A DNA stretch of 64,000 bases from Elizabethkingia occulta (GCF_002023715.1 NZ_MAHX01000016.1:62001-126000); one strand, 5' to 3'. Numbered from the stretch's first letter, positions 50,421-58,872 are shown. Program-made: numbers and translations. Notes: generated by a model not told the origin, from the letters alone.

Positions 50421-51349
50421 TGAAAGAAATTGTTTTTCCGAATAAGATTAAAAAAGGAAGTACTATCGCGGTAATAACTCCGGCAGGCGCTATAGAAGCA
50501 GGACAGCTGGATAAAACTTTAGAACTTATAAAAAGCAAAGGTTACGAACCAGTTTTAGGCTCAAATGTCTATTCAAAGTATGTTAATGGTTATAACTACG
50601 GCGGAACTCCTGAAGAAAGATTATCCGATCTTCAATGGGCTTTAGATGGTGATTTTGGTGCTATATGGACTACGCGCGGCGGATATGGATGTGCACAGCT
50701 TCTACAGCAAATAGACCTGAAAAAATACCGAAAAAATCCAAAATACCTTATCGGATACTCTGATGTTACTGTGCTGCAGAGTTATTTACTGAAAAATGGT
50801 TTTGCGTCTGTTCATGGGCAAAGTATCAAAACATCTTCTCAGGGCGTTTCTGAAGCTTCTTATGAAGGAATTTTTAATATTATGAGTGGTAAAAAAACTC
50901 AATATGTTATTGAAAATAACTCCTTAAATAAGAAAGGTAAAGCCAAAGCCCAACTTGTAGGCGGAAATCTTGCAATGATCTACAGTGTTATGGGATCTAA
51001 GTATTCTTTTGATTTCAAAGACAAAATTCTATTTATTGAAGATATTGGAGAACAGTACTATGCATTGGACCGTATGCTGATGAATCTGGAACTAAACGGA
51101 ATCTTTGGAAAGATAAAAGGATTAATTGTTGGTGGAATGACTGGTATGGGTGATGAGAAAACCAATGAGCATTACGAGGCTTCTTTTGATCCTATGGCTT
51201 ATGAAATTGTTGCTCAGAAATTAGATAAATATGATTTTCCGGTAGCATACGGGTTATCAAACGGACATATTTTCGATAATCAGCCTTTGATAATAGGTGC
51301 TGAAGTAGAAATGAGTGTAAAGGATAAAGCACAGATTACTTTTAAATAA
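50420..51349 (+). CDS. LD-carboxypeptidase (peptidase S66)
   Basis: The 309-residue protein cleaves the L-D bond of murein tetrapeptides during cell-wall recycling. It has STIAVITPAGAIEAGQLDKTLELI, WTTRGGYGCAQLLQQID, LIGYSDVTVLQSYL with the catalytic Ser in the GYSD motif, VHGQSIKT, IEDIGEQYYALDRML with Glu, and SNGHIFDNQPLIIGAEV with the catalytic His. No signal peptide, so it is cytosolic. It starts on the last base of the LysE-type gene (TAATG). Confidence 0.94.
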   Translation: MKEIVFPNKIKKGSTIAVITPAGAIEAGQLDKTLELIKSKGYEPVLGSNVYSKYVNGYNYGGTPEERLSDLQWALDGDFGAIWTTRGGYGCAQLLQQIDLKKYRKNPKYLIGYSDVTVLQSYLLKNGFASVHGQSIKTSSQGVSEASYEGIFNIMSGKKTQYVIENNSLNKKGKAKAQLVGGNLAMIYSVMGSKYSFDFKDKILFIEDIGEQYYALDRMLMNLELNGIFGKIKGLIVGGMTGMGDEKTNEHYEASFDPMAYEIVAQKLDKYDFPVAYGLSNGHIFDNQPLIIGAEVEMSVKDKAQITFK

Positions 51350-51354
51350 AATGC

Positions 51355-51717
51355 ATGGCTGAACATAATGATTTTGGGAAACTGGCAGAAGAACTTGCTG
51401 TCAATTTTTTAAAGCAAAATCATTATCAGATTTTAGCCCGAAACTGGTACTGGCAAAAAGCAGAAATAGATATTATTGCAAGGAAGGATAATGTAATCCA
51501 TATTGTAGAAGTAAAAGCCAGAACTTCAGACGACTTTATCACACCTGAAGAAGCCGTTAATCGGAAAAAGAGAAAATTACTGATTATGGCAGCCAATGAA
51601 TTTGTACAAAATATGGATGAAGAAGTAGAAGTCCAATTTGATATTATCAGTATCCTGTCTGAAAACGGAAAATTTACCCTTGAATATATAGATGATGCTT
51701 TCGAAAGCATCGATTAA
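51355..51717 (+). CDS. yraN: UPF0102 YraN-family endonuclease-like protein
   Basis: The 120-residue protein has the YraN fold: GKLAEELAVNFLKQNHYQILARNWYWQKAEIDIIARKDNVIHIVEVKAR, with the restriction-endonuclease-like E...D...E-x-K pattern. Family members show weak nuclease activity and may act in DNA or RNA repair; the biological substrate is unsettled. It follows the LD-carboxypeptidase gene by 5 bp. Confidence 0.93.
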   Translation: MAEHNDFGKLAEELAVNFLKQNHYQILARNWYWQKAEIDIIARKDNVIHIVEVKARTSDDFITPEEAVNRKKRKLLIMAANEFVQNMDEEVEVQFDIISILSENGKFTLEYIDDAFESID

Positions 51718-51786
51718 ATATTAAACGAACCATCTGACAGTGTGAAAATATACCGCTGTCAGGCTATTATATTGCTACAATTATTT

Positions 51787-52536
51787 ATGAGAACAGCATT
51801 TATAACCGGAGCAACATCCGGAATAGGAAAAGCAGCAGCAAAAAGACTTGCTGGTGAAAACTACAGACTTATTCTTTGCGGAAGAAGAAAAGAGGTTCTT
51901 GAAGAACTTGCAGGAGAATTAGCGCTGAAAACAGATGTATATACACTTACTTTTGATGTCCGAAATTATGAAGAAGTACAGAATGCCATCGCGAGTCTTC
52001 CTGCAGAATGGAAGGCTGTAGACATACTGATTAACAATGCCGGAAATGCACACGGTTTAGAACCGCTTACAGAAGGTAAAGTTTCTGATTGGGATATGAT
52101 GATGGATGGGAATGTAAAAGGGCTTTTATATGTCTCTAAATGCATTATTCCCGCGATGAAAGAAAGAGCTTCCGGACATATCATCAACATTAGTTCTGTA
52201 GCAGCATTGCAGACTTATGCAAATGGAGTTGTTTATTGTGCCTCCAAAAAAGCAGTAAAAACAATAAGTGAAGGGATGCGCTTAGAGCTTACAGAATTCG
52301 GAATTAAAGTAACTGATCTTGCTCCAGGAGCTGTAGAAACAGAATTTTCAGAAATTCGCTTTAAAGGAGATAAAGAAAGAGCAGCAACAGTTTATGCAGG
52401 ATATGAAGCACTGAAAGCTGAAGACATTGCAGATGTTATTTCCTATGTTGTAAATGCTCCAAAGCATGTTACAATTGCTGATATGACCATCTACCCTTCT
52501 GCACAGGCCTCTCCTACCCAGATTTTCAGAAAATAG
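51787..52536 (+). CDS. Short-chain dehydrogenase (YdfG-like)
   Basis: The frame is open from 51742, but the real start is most likely MRTAFITGATSGIG at 51787, directly at the Rossmann motif. The protein has NNAGNAHGLEP, the active-site Ser in NISSVAALQ and YCASKKAV with YxxxK. The end (APGAVETEFSEIRFKGD, APKHVTIADMTIYPSAQAS) strongly resembles YdfG, the NADP-dependent 3-hydroxy acid dehydrogenase/malonic semialdehyde reductase. It may act on short hydroxy acids such as serine. Confidence 0.92.
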   Translation: MRTAFITGATSGIGKAAAKRLAGENYRLILCGRRKEVLEELAGELALKTDVYTLTFDVRNYEEVQNAIASLPAEWKAVDILINNAGNAHGLEPLTEGKVSDWDMMMDGNVKGLLYVSKCIIPAMKERASGHIINISSVAALQTYANGVVYCASKKAVKTISEGMRLELTEFGIKVTDLAPGAVETEFSEIRFKGDKERAATVYAGYEALKAEDIADVISYVVNAPKHVTIADMTIYPSAQASPTQIFRK

Positions 52537-52582
52537 ATATTGGGAAATGATTACAGTGTTCTCATAACCTCTTAACTTTTTA

Positions 52583-52590
52583 TAACTTTG
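52583..52590 (+). promoter_or_regulatory. -7 element of tsaB, next to the start codon
   Basis: TAACTTTG matches TAnnTTTG exactly and is followed by only 4 bases (CAGC) before the ATG. Transcription would start at or near the ATG, so the mRNA may be leaderless. Confidence 0.6.
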
Positions 52591-52594
52591 CAGC

Positions 52595-53272
52595 ATGAAA
52601 ATTTTGTACCTGGAAACTTCTTCTAAAAACTGCTCAGTAGCAATTTCTGATGATGAGAAATTGTTGAGCGTTTGTGAAGAGACTTCTGAAAATTATAAAC
52701 AATCCGAAAGCCTGCATACTTTTGTAGAATGGGCATTAGAAGGAGCTGAGATTAGCCTTAAAGATATAGAAGCCGTATGTCTGGGCAAAGGGCCTGGTTC
52801 TTATACCGGTTTGCGTATTGGAGCAGCTTCAGCTAAAGGTTTTTGTTTTGGTCTGAATATTCCTTTGGTAACTGTTAACTCTCTTGATGCAATGGCTGAG
52901 CCATATTTCAATGGTGAATATGATTATATTATTCCTATGATGGATGCCCGCAGAATGGAAGTTTATAGTAAAGTGTTTAGTCAGAAAGGGGAAGAAATTT
53001 CTCCTACTGAAGCCAAAATTCTGGATGAGAGTAGCTTTTCGGAGTATCAGGATTATAAGGTTCTGTTTGTTGGAGATGGTGCAAAAAAGTCTCAGGAAAT
53101 ACTACAGCTTTCAAAAGCTGAATATAAAGATGAAGTCTATCCTTCTGCTCAACATCTTGTACGCAAGGGCTCAGAAGCTGTGAAAAATAAAAACTTTGAA
53201 GATATTGCTTATTTTGAGCCTTTTTATCTGAAAGATTTTCAAGGAGTAAAGAAGAAATCGGCAGGTAATTAG
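52595..53272 (+). CDS. tsaB: tRNA threonylcarbamoyladenosine biosynthesis protein TsaB
   Basis: TsaB is the non-catalytic dimer partner of TsaD in making t6A at position 37 of ANN-decoding tRNAs. It has ILYLETSSKNCSVAISDDEKLL, GKGPGSYTGLRIGAASAKGF, VNSLDAMAE and MDARRMEVYSKVF, all typical of TsaB. The length of 225 is normal. Its -7 element sits 4 bases before the ATG. It ends the plus-strand run that starts at rpiB. Confidence 0.95.
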   Translation: MKILYLETSSKNCSVAISDDEKLLSVCEETSENYKQSESLHTFVEWALEGAEISLKDIEAVCLGKGPGSYTGLRIGAASAKGFCFGLNIPLVTVNSLDAMAEPYFNGEYDYIIPMMDARRMEVYSKVFSQKGEEISPTEAKILDESSFSEYQDYKVLFVGDGAKKSQEILQLSKAEYKDEVYPSAQHLVRKGSEAVKNKNFEDIAYFEPFYLKDFQGVKKKSAGN

Positions 53273-53311
53273 TGTTATACAAACTAAAAAATTGTAAAAT
53301 CGTTTATTTTT

Positions 53312-53344
53312 AGTCTTGGCAAAGTTTCAAACCTTGCCAAGACT
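53312..53344. repeat. 33-bp near-perfect palindrome (possible dispersed repeat or terminator)
   Basis: Arms AGTCTTGGCAA and TTGCCAAGACT (53312-53322, 53334-53344) enclose AGTTTCAAACC, itself self-complementary except for one base. It lies between the convergent tsaB and maf genes. There is no strong T-run, so it may be a REP-like mobile palindrome rather than only a terminator. Confidence 0.6.
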
Positions 53345-53467
53345 GATAAATTGTTCTTTTGCGTTGGATTATTGTAATTTTATAAATCGTTTTAAAACAT
53401 AAAATCAAAACTACAATAGGTATTACAGAACCACTCCTTTGGAGAAGAACCTGTATAGAATTTTGAA

Positions 53468-54028
53468 CTATAAACCGAATTCCTTCAGTCCTTTATAAAC
53501 CAAATGTGTTGGAAGCCCCATTATGGTATAAAAACTTCCATTAATACGCTTTATTTTAGCCATACCTAACCATTCCTGTATTCCGTAGGCTCCGGCTTTA
53601 TCCATTGGCTTGTAATTCCTGATATAGAAATCTATTTCCTCGTCCGAAATATCTTCCATTTCAACATCAGCAATATCTGTGTATGTAAAGAATTTTTCAT
53701 TTGAAGAAATGCGGACAGCTGTAATTACCTGGTGTGTTTTTCCGGAAAGTTTTCTCAACATTTTTTTTGCACCCTCCTCTCCTTTTGGTTTTCCCAGTAC
53801 TTCCCCATCTTGTACCACAATAGTATCTGCAGTAATCAGGATTTCGTCATTTTGTATGGCTGTATAAGCTTTAGCTTTTAATTCAGCCAAATAAGCGGGT
53901 ATTTTAGTAACTGGTAAAGATTTCGGATAGATTTCCTCACAATATATTTTTACAGTGCTAAAATCGTAGCCAAGAGCCGAAATAAGCTCTTTTCTTCTCG
54001 GAGATTGTGAAGCTAATAAAATCTTCAT
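53468..54028 (-). CDS. maf: Maf-family nucleotide pyrophosphatase
   Basis: The 186-residue protein hydrolyses non-standard or canonical nucleoside triphosphates and can inhibit septum formation in some bacteria. It has LASQSPRRKELISALG (SxSPRRxxLL motif), TADTIVVQDGEVLGKPKGEEGAKKMLRKLSGKTHQVITAV with ADT and the family GKPxxxEEA/KxM block, and DKAGAYGIQ. The length is normal. It is the last gene of the minus block 55424-53468. Confidence 0.95.
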   Translation of the reverse strand: MKILLASQSPRRKELISALGYDFSTVKIYCEEIYPKSLPVTKIPAYLAELKAKAYTAIQNDEILITADTIVVQDGEVLGKPKGEEGAKKMLRKLSGKTHQVITAVRISSNEKFFTYTDIADVEMEDISDEEIDFYIRNYKPMDKAGAYGIQEWLGMAKIKRINGSFYTIMGLPTHLVYKGLKEFGL

Positions 54029-54163
54029 ATTTCTTATTCTCTATTTTTTCGTGTTTATTATTTCTGATTTAGTACTTCTAATTTTAAGTTAAATAGGTCA
54101 ATCGCTGAATTGTTTATTTTACGTTTCGTATCTCTAACTTCATATTTCGTACTTCGCACTTTA

Positions 54164-54682
54164 TCAGATGCTTTGGGTATTATCATCATGCCATTTTCCC
54201 TGGGCTTTCATCACCTGCTCTACAACATCACGGACACACCCTTTTCCTCCATGGATATTGGAAATATAATGAGAGATCTCTTTCACTTCCGGGACTGCAT
54301 TGATTGGACATGCTGCAATTCCTACCTTTTCCATGACATATTTGTCTGGAATATCATCACCCATAAATAAAATTTCATGATTCTCAAACTGATATTTTGA
54401 GACAAAATCTTCAAAATCCTCCATTTTATTATGAGATTTCATATAAATATCTGTAACTCCAAGATATTGCATTCTGTTTTTTACCATAGGATCATTCCCA
54501 CCGGTAATAATACCAATTACAAAGCCTTCTTTTATAGCTTTTACAATGGCATATCCATCCAGAACATTCATAATGCGGCTCATGCTTCCATCTGGTTGCA
54601 GGATGATTGATCCATCAGTGAAGACACCATCTACATCGAATACCAATGCTTTTATATTTTTCAGATTCTCTTTATAGCTCAT
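54164..54682 (-). CDS. HAD-IIIA phosphatase, KdsC-like
   Basis: The 172-residue protein has the HAD motif I LVFDVDGVFTDG with D16 and D18, motif II-type IGIITGGND, and motif III/IV with GDDIPDKYVMEKVG. It belongs to the KDO-8-phosphate phosphatase (KdsC) type, which makes KDO for LPS. Related enzymes act on other sugar phosphates, so KDO is likely but not certain. Its start overlaps the DUF2520 gene by 11 bp. Confidence 0.9.
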   Translation of the reverse strand: MSYKENLKNIKALVFDVDGVFTDGSIILQPDGSMSRIMNVLDGYAIVKAIKEGFVIGIITGGNDPMVKNRMQYLGVTDIYMKSHNKMEDFEDFVSKYQFENHEILFMGDDIPDKYVMEKVGIAACPINAVPEVKEISHYISNIHGGKGCVRDVVEQVMKAQGKWHDDNTQSI

Positions 54683-55424
54683 ACATTTTGGTTATAGATT
54701 CAGTAAGTATTTTGTAAATATTAAGCTGATTATCATTATCAATCAGGTTTTCCTGGAACCGGATTACATTCTGATCATTTCTTACGGCAGGACCCGTCTG
54801 TGCATCTTTAGGAGAAATTGTTTTTATTTTGTCAGCAGTTTCCTCTATTAGTGGTAAAAGGTAATTGAAAGGAATATCATTCTGTTTACAGATTATCTCG
54901 GCCTGAGCGTAAAGGTGGTTAACAAAGTTGCAGGCAAATACAGCAGAAAGATGCATCTGTTTTCTCTGTTCATGATTGATGCGCATCACATTAGTACTGA
55001 TTTTATTTGCCAGATCAGTTAACAGAATATTGTCACTCTCCCACCCCGCATCTACAAAAAGCGGAATTTTTGAATAGTCTAATTTTCTGTTTTTAGAAAA
55101 GGTCTGCAATGGATAAAAACTAGCTTTTCGGTATGGCCCTTCAAGTACATCACGTGATAATGATCCTGATGTATGCGCTATAAGAGCTTGTTCATATGGT
55201 ATTTTTTTAGAAACTTCAGCGATAGCTTTATCACTGGTACAGATAAGATAAAAATCTGCTTGTTTCAGATTCTCCGTAGAATATTCAACATTAATTTCTT
55301 CTGATAATTTTTTTAGGTCCTTTTCATTTCTTCCATAAAGCTGAATAAGATCTATTCCTGCTTCTTTAAAGGCTTTAGCCATGTGCCAGGCAACATTCCC
55401 TGAGCCTATTATTACTGTCGTCAT
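54672..55424 (-). CDS. Rossmann-fold/DUF2520 protein
   Basis: The 250-residue protein has an N-terminal NADP-binding motif VIIGSGNVAWHMAKAF and LYGRNEKDLKKL, HTSGSLSRDVLEG, and a C-terminal DUF2520 domain with HLSAVFACNFVNHLYAQAE. It resembles ProC or F420:NADP oxidoreductases but its substrate is unknown. It is the first gene of the maf/KdsC-type block, translated into the KdsC-like gene. Confidence 0.92.
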   Translation of the reverse strand: MTTVIIGSGNVAWHMAKAFKEAGIDLIQLYGRNEKDLKKLSEEINVEYSTENLKQADFYLICTSDKAIAEVSKKIPYEQALIAHTSGSLSRDVLEGPYRKASFYPLQTFSKNRKLDYSKIPLFVDAGWESDNILLTDLANKISTNVMRINHEQRKQMHLSAVFACNFVNHLYAQAEIICKQNDIPFNYLLPLIEETADKIKTISPKDAQTGPAVRNDQNVIRFQENLIDNDNQLNIYKILTESITKMYEL

Positions 55425-55460
55425 ACTACAAATATAGGTATAAGATTTTAGGATATGGTC

Positions 55461-55835
55461 TTAATCTTCTGAAGATTCTTCTTTAGTAACTTTACGAATT
55501 CTGGCGCCCCAACAGCCTAATTGCTTTAGAATAGGAACCAGCTCCAAGCCCATTTCAGTATATTCATATTCCACCCGTGGCGGAACTTCAGCATATACAG
55601 TTCTTTTTATAATACTACTTTTTTCCAGTTCACGAAGTTGTGTTGTTAGCATTCGTTCGGTAATATTACAAATACTCTTATGGAGCTCTCCGAAGCGCTT
55701 TTTTCCACCTTCTAACTGACACAAAATAAGAAGCTTCCATCGTCCTCCAATTTGTGAGATAGCATATGGTGTATCGCATTCAATAATGTATTGTTTATTT
55801 ATATTATTGGTTGATGTTTCTTTTATTTTCCCCAT
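55461..55835 (-). CDS. HxlR-family transcriptional regulator
   Basis: The 124-residue winged-helix protein has CDTPYAISQIGGRWKLLILCQLEGGKKRFGELHKSI and ITERMLTTQLRELEKSSIIKRTVYAEVPPRVEYEYTEMG, the MarR-like HxlR signature. Such regulators sense reactive small molecules. It is divergent from the MFS exporter gene with an 85-bp shared promoter region, so it probably controls that exporter and itself. Confidence 0.94.
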   Translation of the reverse strand: MGKIKETSTNNINKQYIIECDTPYAISQIGGRWKLLILCQLEGGKKRFGELHKSICNITERMLTTQLRELEKSSIIKRTVYAEVPPRVEYEYTEMGLELVPILKQLGCWGARIRKVTKEESSED

Positions 55836-55879
55836 TACTTACTTTTTTTACAGTAGCATACAATTTAATGTACTATATG

Positions 55880-55887
55880 CAAATTTA
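55880..55887 (-). promoter_or_regulatory. -7 promoter element of the HxlR gene
   Basis: The minus strand reads TAAATTTG, an exact TAnnTTTG match. It lies 12 bp from the divergent MFS -7 element at 55900-55907. Confidence 0.5.
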
Positions 55888-55899
55888 GACGTATAAATT

Positions 55900-55907
55900 T
55901 AATTTTG
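55900..55907 (+). promoter_or_regulatory. -7 promoter element of the MFS gene
   Basis: TAATTTTG matches TAnnTTTG exactly, 13 bp before the ATG at 55921. Confidence 0.55.
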
Positions 55908-55920
55908 AAAAAAAATTGGA

Positions 55921-57117
55921 ATGAAAAAAGCAGCTTATATAGGGTGCCTTACATTAATTGGAATTATTAGTACTGAGTTTGGAGTTATAAGTATACTTCC
56001 TCAGATCTCAGAATATTATGGAGTTTCTATAGATAAAGCCGGAAGTCTTTTGAGTATTTTTTCGATTACAATAGCAGTTACCGGATCTGTAATTACACTT
56101 CTTACCTCCGGATTTAATCGGAAAAAGATAATGTTAGTCGCGATGGTTTTATTTTTATTATCAGATATTTTGTCGATTATAGCTCCTCCGTTTGGGGTTT
56201 TACTCGTTGTAAGAATGTTACCTGCCTTTCTGCAACCTACCTGTATTGCTGCAGCTATTTATGCAGCAGTGGCTCTTGGAGACGATAAACATAAGAATGA
56301 ACTTATAGGTATAGTTATAAGTGGAATTGCTGTTGCTTCAGTAGTTACAGTTCCACTTTCAGGCTATGTATCAGGTGTTTTTCAGCAATGGCAGGCTGCC
56401 TATGTTTTACAAGCAATTATTAGTCTTCTTACTATTGTTATTATTTATAAAATGCTGCCATCAGTTCCGGCACCTAAAGAAACAATCTCACGGAAGAAAC
56501 AGCTGGTTATTCTTAAAGATCCCATATTTCTACTAAGTATGGCTTTTAACTTGTTTCTTATCACTGCCTGGTTCTGTACCTACAGTTATATTGCGGAATA
56601 TCTTCAAAAAAGTCTGGCAATGGATGAAAAAACAACCAGCTATATGATCTTTTTATTCGGAGTAATGGGAGTTGCTTCTAATTGGGTTGCCAGAAAAATG
56701 CTTAACAAGAGAATGATGCCGGCAGTAGTCTTGTTTTCTTTAGGAACTATTGTACTTCCTTTTTTATTGAATTTCAATACCAATCCGGTACTTACAATTA
56801 GTATTATTTCTATCTGGGGATTCTGGTATGGTCCATGTGTAATGATAGCTGTTGTTTATATGGTCTCTAATGCACCTTCTTATGCATTGGAGTTTGCCAA
56901 CAGTTTGCAAAACTCAACAGGTAATCTTGGTGTTGCATTGGGAACCTCGATAGGAGGGTGGATTATTGTTTCAAAGGGAATTTCTGTTACACCATGGATA
57001 GGAGCAGCGTTTGGTATTATTTCTCTGCTTATTCTTGCTATTAATTCTTATCTGAAGAAAAACAGAGAGCAAAATTGTCATCATAAAATTCAAGAGTCGG
57101 AACTTCTTACAGAGTAG
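55921..57117 (+). CDS. MFS drug exporter-type transporter
   Basis: The 398-residue inner-membrane protein has twelve helices. An N-half with EFGVISILPQISEYYGVSIDKAGSLLSIFSITIAVTGSVI, RKKIMLVAMVLFLLSDILSIIA and the antiporter-type PLSGYVSGVF resembles DHA1 (AraJ/YdhP-type) efflux pumps. The C-half ends with LLILAINSYL. The substrate is unknown. The regulator upstream on the other strand is HxlR-type, a common pairing for efflux of toxic small molecules. Confidence 0.92.
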   Translation: MKKAAYIGCLTLIGIISTEFGVISILPQISEYYGVSIDKAGSLLSIFSITIAVTGSVITLLTSGFNRKKIMLVAMVLFLLSDILSIIAPPFGVLLVVRMLPAFLQPTCIAAAIYAAVALGDDKHKNELIGIVISGIAVASVVTVPLSGYVSGVFQQWQAAYVLQAIISLLTIVIIYKMLPSVPAPKETISRKKQLVILKDPIFLLSMAFNLFLITAWFCTYSYIAEYLQKSLAMDEKTTSYMIFLFGVMGVASNWVARKMLNKRMMPAVVLFSLGTIVLPFLLNFNTNPVLTISIISIWGFWYGPCVMIAVVYMVSNAPSYALEFANSLQNSTGNLGVALGTSIGGWIIVSKGISVTPWIGAAFGIISLLILAINSYLKKNREQNCHHKIQESELLTE

Positions 57118-57161
57118 GAATTTTATGCAATTATTATTAAAACTTTATATTGAATTTTTAG

Positions 57162-57192
57162 GCCCTGGTTAGACAATGACCGGGGCTTTTTT
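57162..57192 (+). terminator. Terminator of the MFS gene
   Basis: GCCCTGGT pairs with ACCGGGGC (57162-57169 with 57179-57186; one wobble pair), followed by TTTTTT. Confidence 0.85.
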
Positions 57193-57259
57193 ATAAAATA
57201 AAGCATCTGTAAGAAAAAAATAATTTAACTTTTCATAGAATTTGATATCCAATAGAGGA

Positions 57260-57817
57260 ATGAAAATCGATGAGGGGCTCATTATTGAACAAATGAAGTC
57301 TCCGAAGACCCGTGAAGAGGGACTTCGGATGCTTATGAGTGCCTATCAGAGTCGATTATACTGGCATATTAGAAGGCTGGTAGTTCAGCATGATGATGCT
57401 CAGGACTTGTTGCAGGATACATTTGTAAAAGTTTATCATAATTTTGATAAATTTAAGGGAGGAAGCCAGTTATATACATGGCTTTATCGGATTGCTACAA
57501 ACGAAGCTTTGCAACACCTGAATAAGATAAAAAAGATGCAGCTGACTGATGAGGGAGCTGAGTATTATTTGCAGAATGCTGTTGCAGAAAACACAAAGCA
57601 CGATGCAGAAGAATTAGAAATTATGTTGCAGAAGGCAATCCATTGCCTGCCTGAAAAGCAAAGATTGGTTTTCACAATGAAGTACTATGACGACCTTCCT
57701 TATGAAGAGATGTCTAAGATACTGGATATGTCGGTTGGAACTTTAAAAACAAACTATCATTACGCAAAAGAAAAAGTAACAGAGTATTTGCGGCAGAATA
57801 TTGAGGAATTTGAATAA
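57260..57817 (+). CDS. ECF RNA polymerase sigma factor (second)
   Basis: The first ATG with a proper sigma start is at 57260 (MKIDEGLIIEQMK); the frame is open 6 codons further upstream only through a TTG. Region 2 is AYQSRLYWHIRRLVVQHDDAQDLLQDTFVKVYHNFDKFKG with TWLYRIATNEAL; region 4 is LPEKQRLVFTMKYYDDLPYEEMSKILDMSVGTLKTNYHYAKEKV. The protein is about 185 residues. It is followed 18 bp later by a membrane-anchored protein and then a Spy-like periplasmic protein, forming an envelope-stress cassette. Confidence 0.92.
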   Translation: MKIDEGLIIEQMKSPKTREEGLRMLMSAYQSRLYWHIRRLVVQHDDAQDLLQDTFVKVYHNFDKFKGGSQLYTWLYRIATNEALQHLNKIKKMQLTDEGAEYYLQNAVAENTKHDAEELEIMLQKAIHCLPEKQRLVFTMKYYDDLPYEEMSKILDMSVGTLKTNYHYAKEKVTEYLRQNIEEFE

Positions 57818-57835
57818 AAAAGGAAATAAATAAAG

Positions 57836-58396
57836 ATGAAAAAGACAGATATTGAAGATTTTGAACGCCGTAATATTTACGATGTTCCTGAAGGCTTTTT
57901 CAAAGATATGCAGAGTAATGTCCTTGAAAGAGTGGCAGAACACAAGAAACCCAAAGGAAAATTACTTCCTATAAGGATGCTGTCCGGTATTGCAGCTTCA
58001 TTAGCTCTTATTGTAGGAACTATTTTGTTCTACTATACAAACAACAATGCTGTACAGACACAGGAGAAAATAGTAGACAGGGAGATAGTGGCAGAGAATA
58101 TACAGCCTAAGGTAGCTGAACATTCTGATAATAAAAAACAACCTTCTGATGAAGGTCCTGGTGAAGGAATAGCAGAAAATCAAAAAAAATCTGACGACGG
58201 ATTTAACTTTGCGGAGAATTCTGCATCTAACTCTAAGAAAGCAATGCTTACAGATTCCAAAAATGCATATAGCAGACCAAAAGCTATTAATGCAGTTGAT
58301 AAAAAATTTGATAAAGCAATAAGTAATCTAAGCTCTCAGGAGTTGGCTGAGCAGAGTAAAAAATATGAGATTGATACTTATTTAGACTTATATTAA
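57836..58396 (+). CDS. Probable anti-sigma factor, single-pass membrane protein
   Basis: The 186-residue protein has a short cytosolic part (about 1-50, with RNIYDVPEGFFKDMQSNVLERV), one membrane helix (about 54-72, SGIAASLALIVGTILFYYT) and a disordered, charged periplasmic region. The DVPEGFFKDM-type opening is common in Bacteroidetes anti-sigma candidates. The gene follows the sigma factor by 18 bp. No zinc-binding ZAS motif is visible. The role is inferred from order and topology. Confidence 0.75.
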   Translation: MKKTDIEDFERRNIYDVPEGFFKDMQSNVLERVAEHKKPKGKLLPIRMLSGIAASLALIVGTILFYYTNNNAVQTQEKIVDREIVAENIQPKVAEHSDNKKQPSDEGPGEGIAENQKKSDDGFNFAENSASNSKKAMLTDSKNAYSRPKAINAVDKKFDKAISNLSSQELAEQSKKYEIDTYLDLY

Positions 58397-58398
58397 TA

Positions 58399-58872
58399 AT
58401 GATAAAAACAGCACAAATATTAAGCTTCTTAGTATTGTTAGGAATGTTTTCTTCAACACATGCTCAGATTAAAAGCAACCTTTCTTCTGGTGGAAATACA
58501 GAATTGAAGGAGGAAAGAATGAATGATTATCATCAGGCAAGAGTTGATATTCTTGTTAAAAATCTTGGATTGAATGAAAATCAGGAAAAAGCGTTCAGAG
58601 AGGTTTACAATAATTATGAGGTAAGCCAGATGTTTGTAATGAAGGAGTTCAAGGAAAAATATAACAAACCTGAACTTTCTGAAGATGAAACAAAAGAAAA
58701 AATTTATACAGGATTTGATGTTTCACAGAAACTATTAAACAACAAAAGAACTTATGCTGATCGGTTTTTGAAAGTTTTGACTCCCAAGCAACTTGAAAAA
58801 ATGTTTGAAATGGAGAAAAGAATGGGGCGGAGGATAATGGATAAAAAACATCAGGAAGAAGAGAAAAAGTAA
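58399..58872 (+). CDS. Spy/CpxP-like periplasmic protein
   Basis: The 157-residue protein has a signal peptide (MIKTAQILSFLVLLGMFSSTHAQ) and a helical mature part rich in Lys and Glu with a repeated NLGLNENQEKAFREVYNNY and VLTPKQLEKMFEMEKRMGRR, like the LTxxQ motif of Spy/CpxP. Such proteins act as periplasmic chaperones or stress sensors. It starts 2 bp after the anti-sigma gene, so the sigma, anti-sigma and Spy-like genes form one operon. Confidence 0.8.
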   Translation: MIKTAQILSFLVLLGMFSSTHAQIKSNLSSGGNTELKEERMNDYHQARVDILVKNLGLNENQEKAFREVYNNYEVSQMFVMKEFKEKYNKPELSEDETKEKIYTGFDVSQKLLNNKRTYADRFLKVLTPKQLEKMFEMEKRMGRRIMDKKHQEEEKK

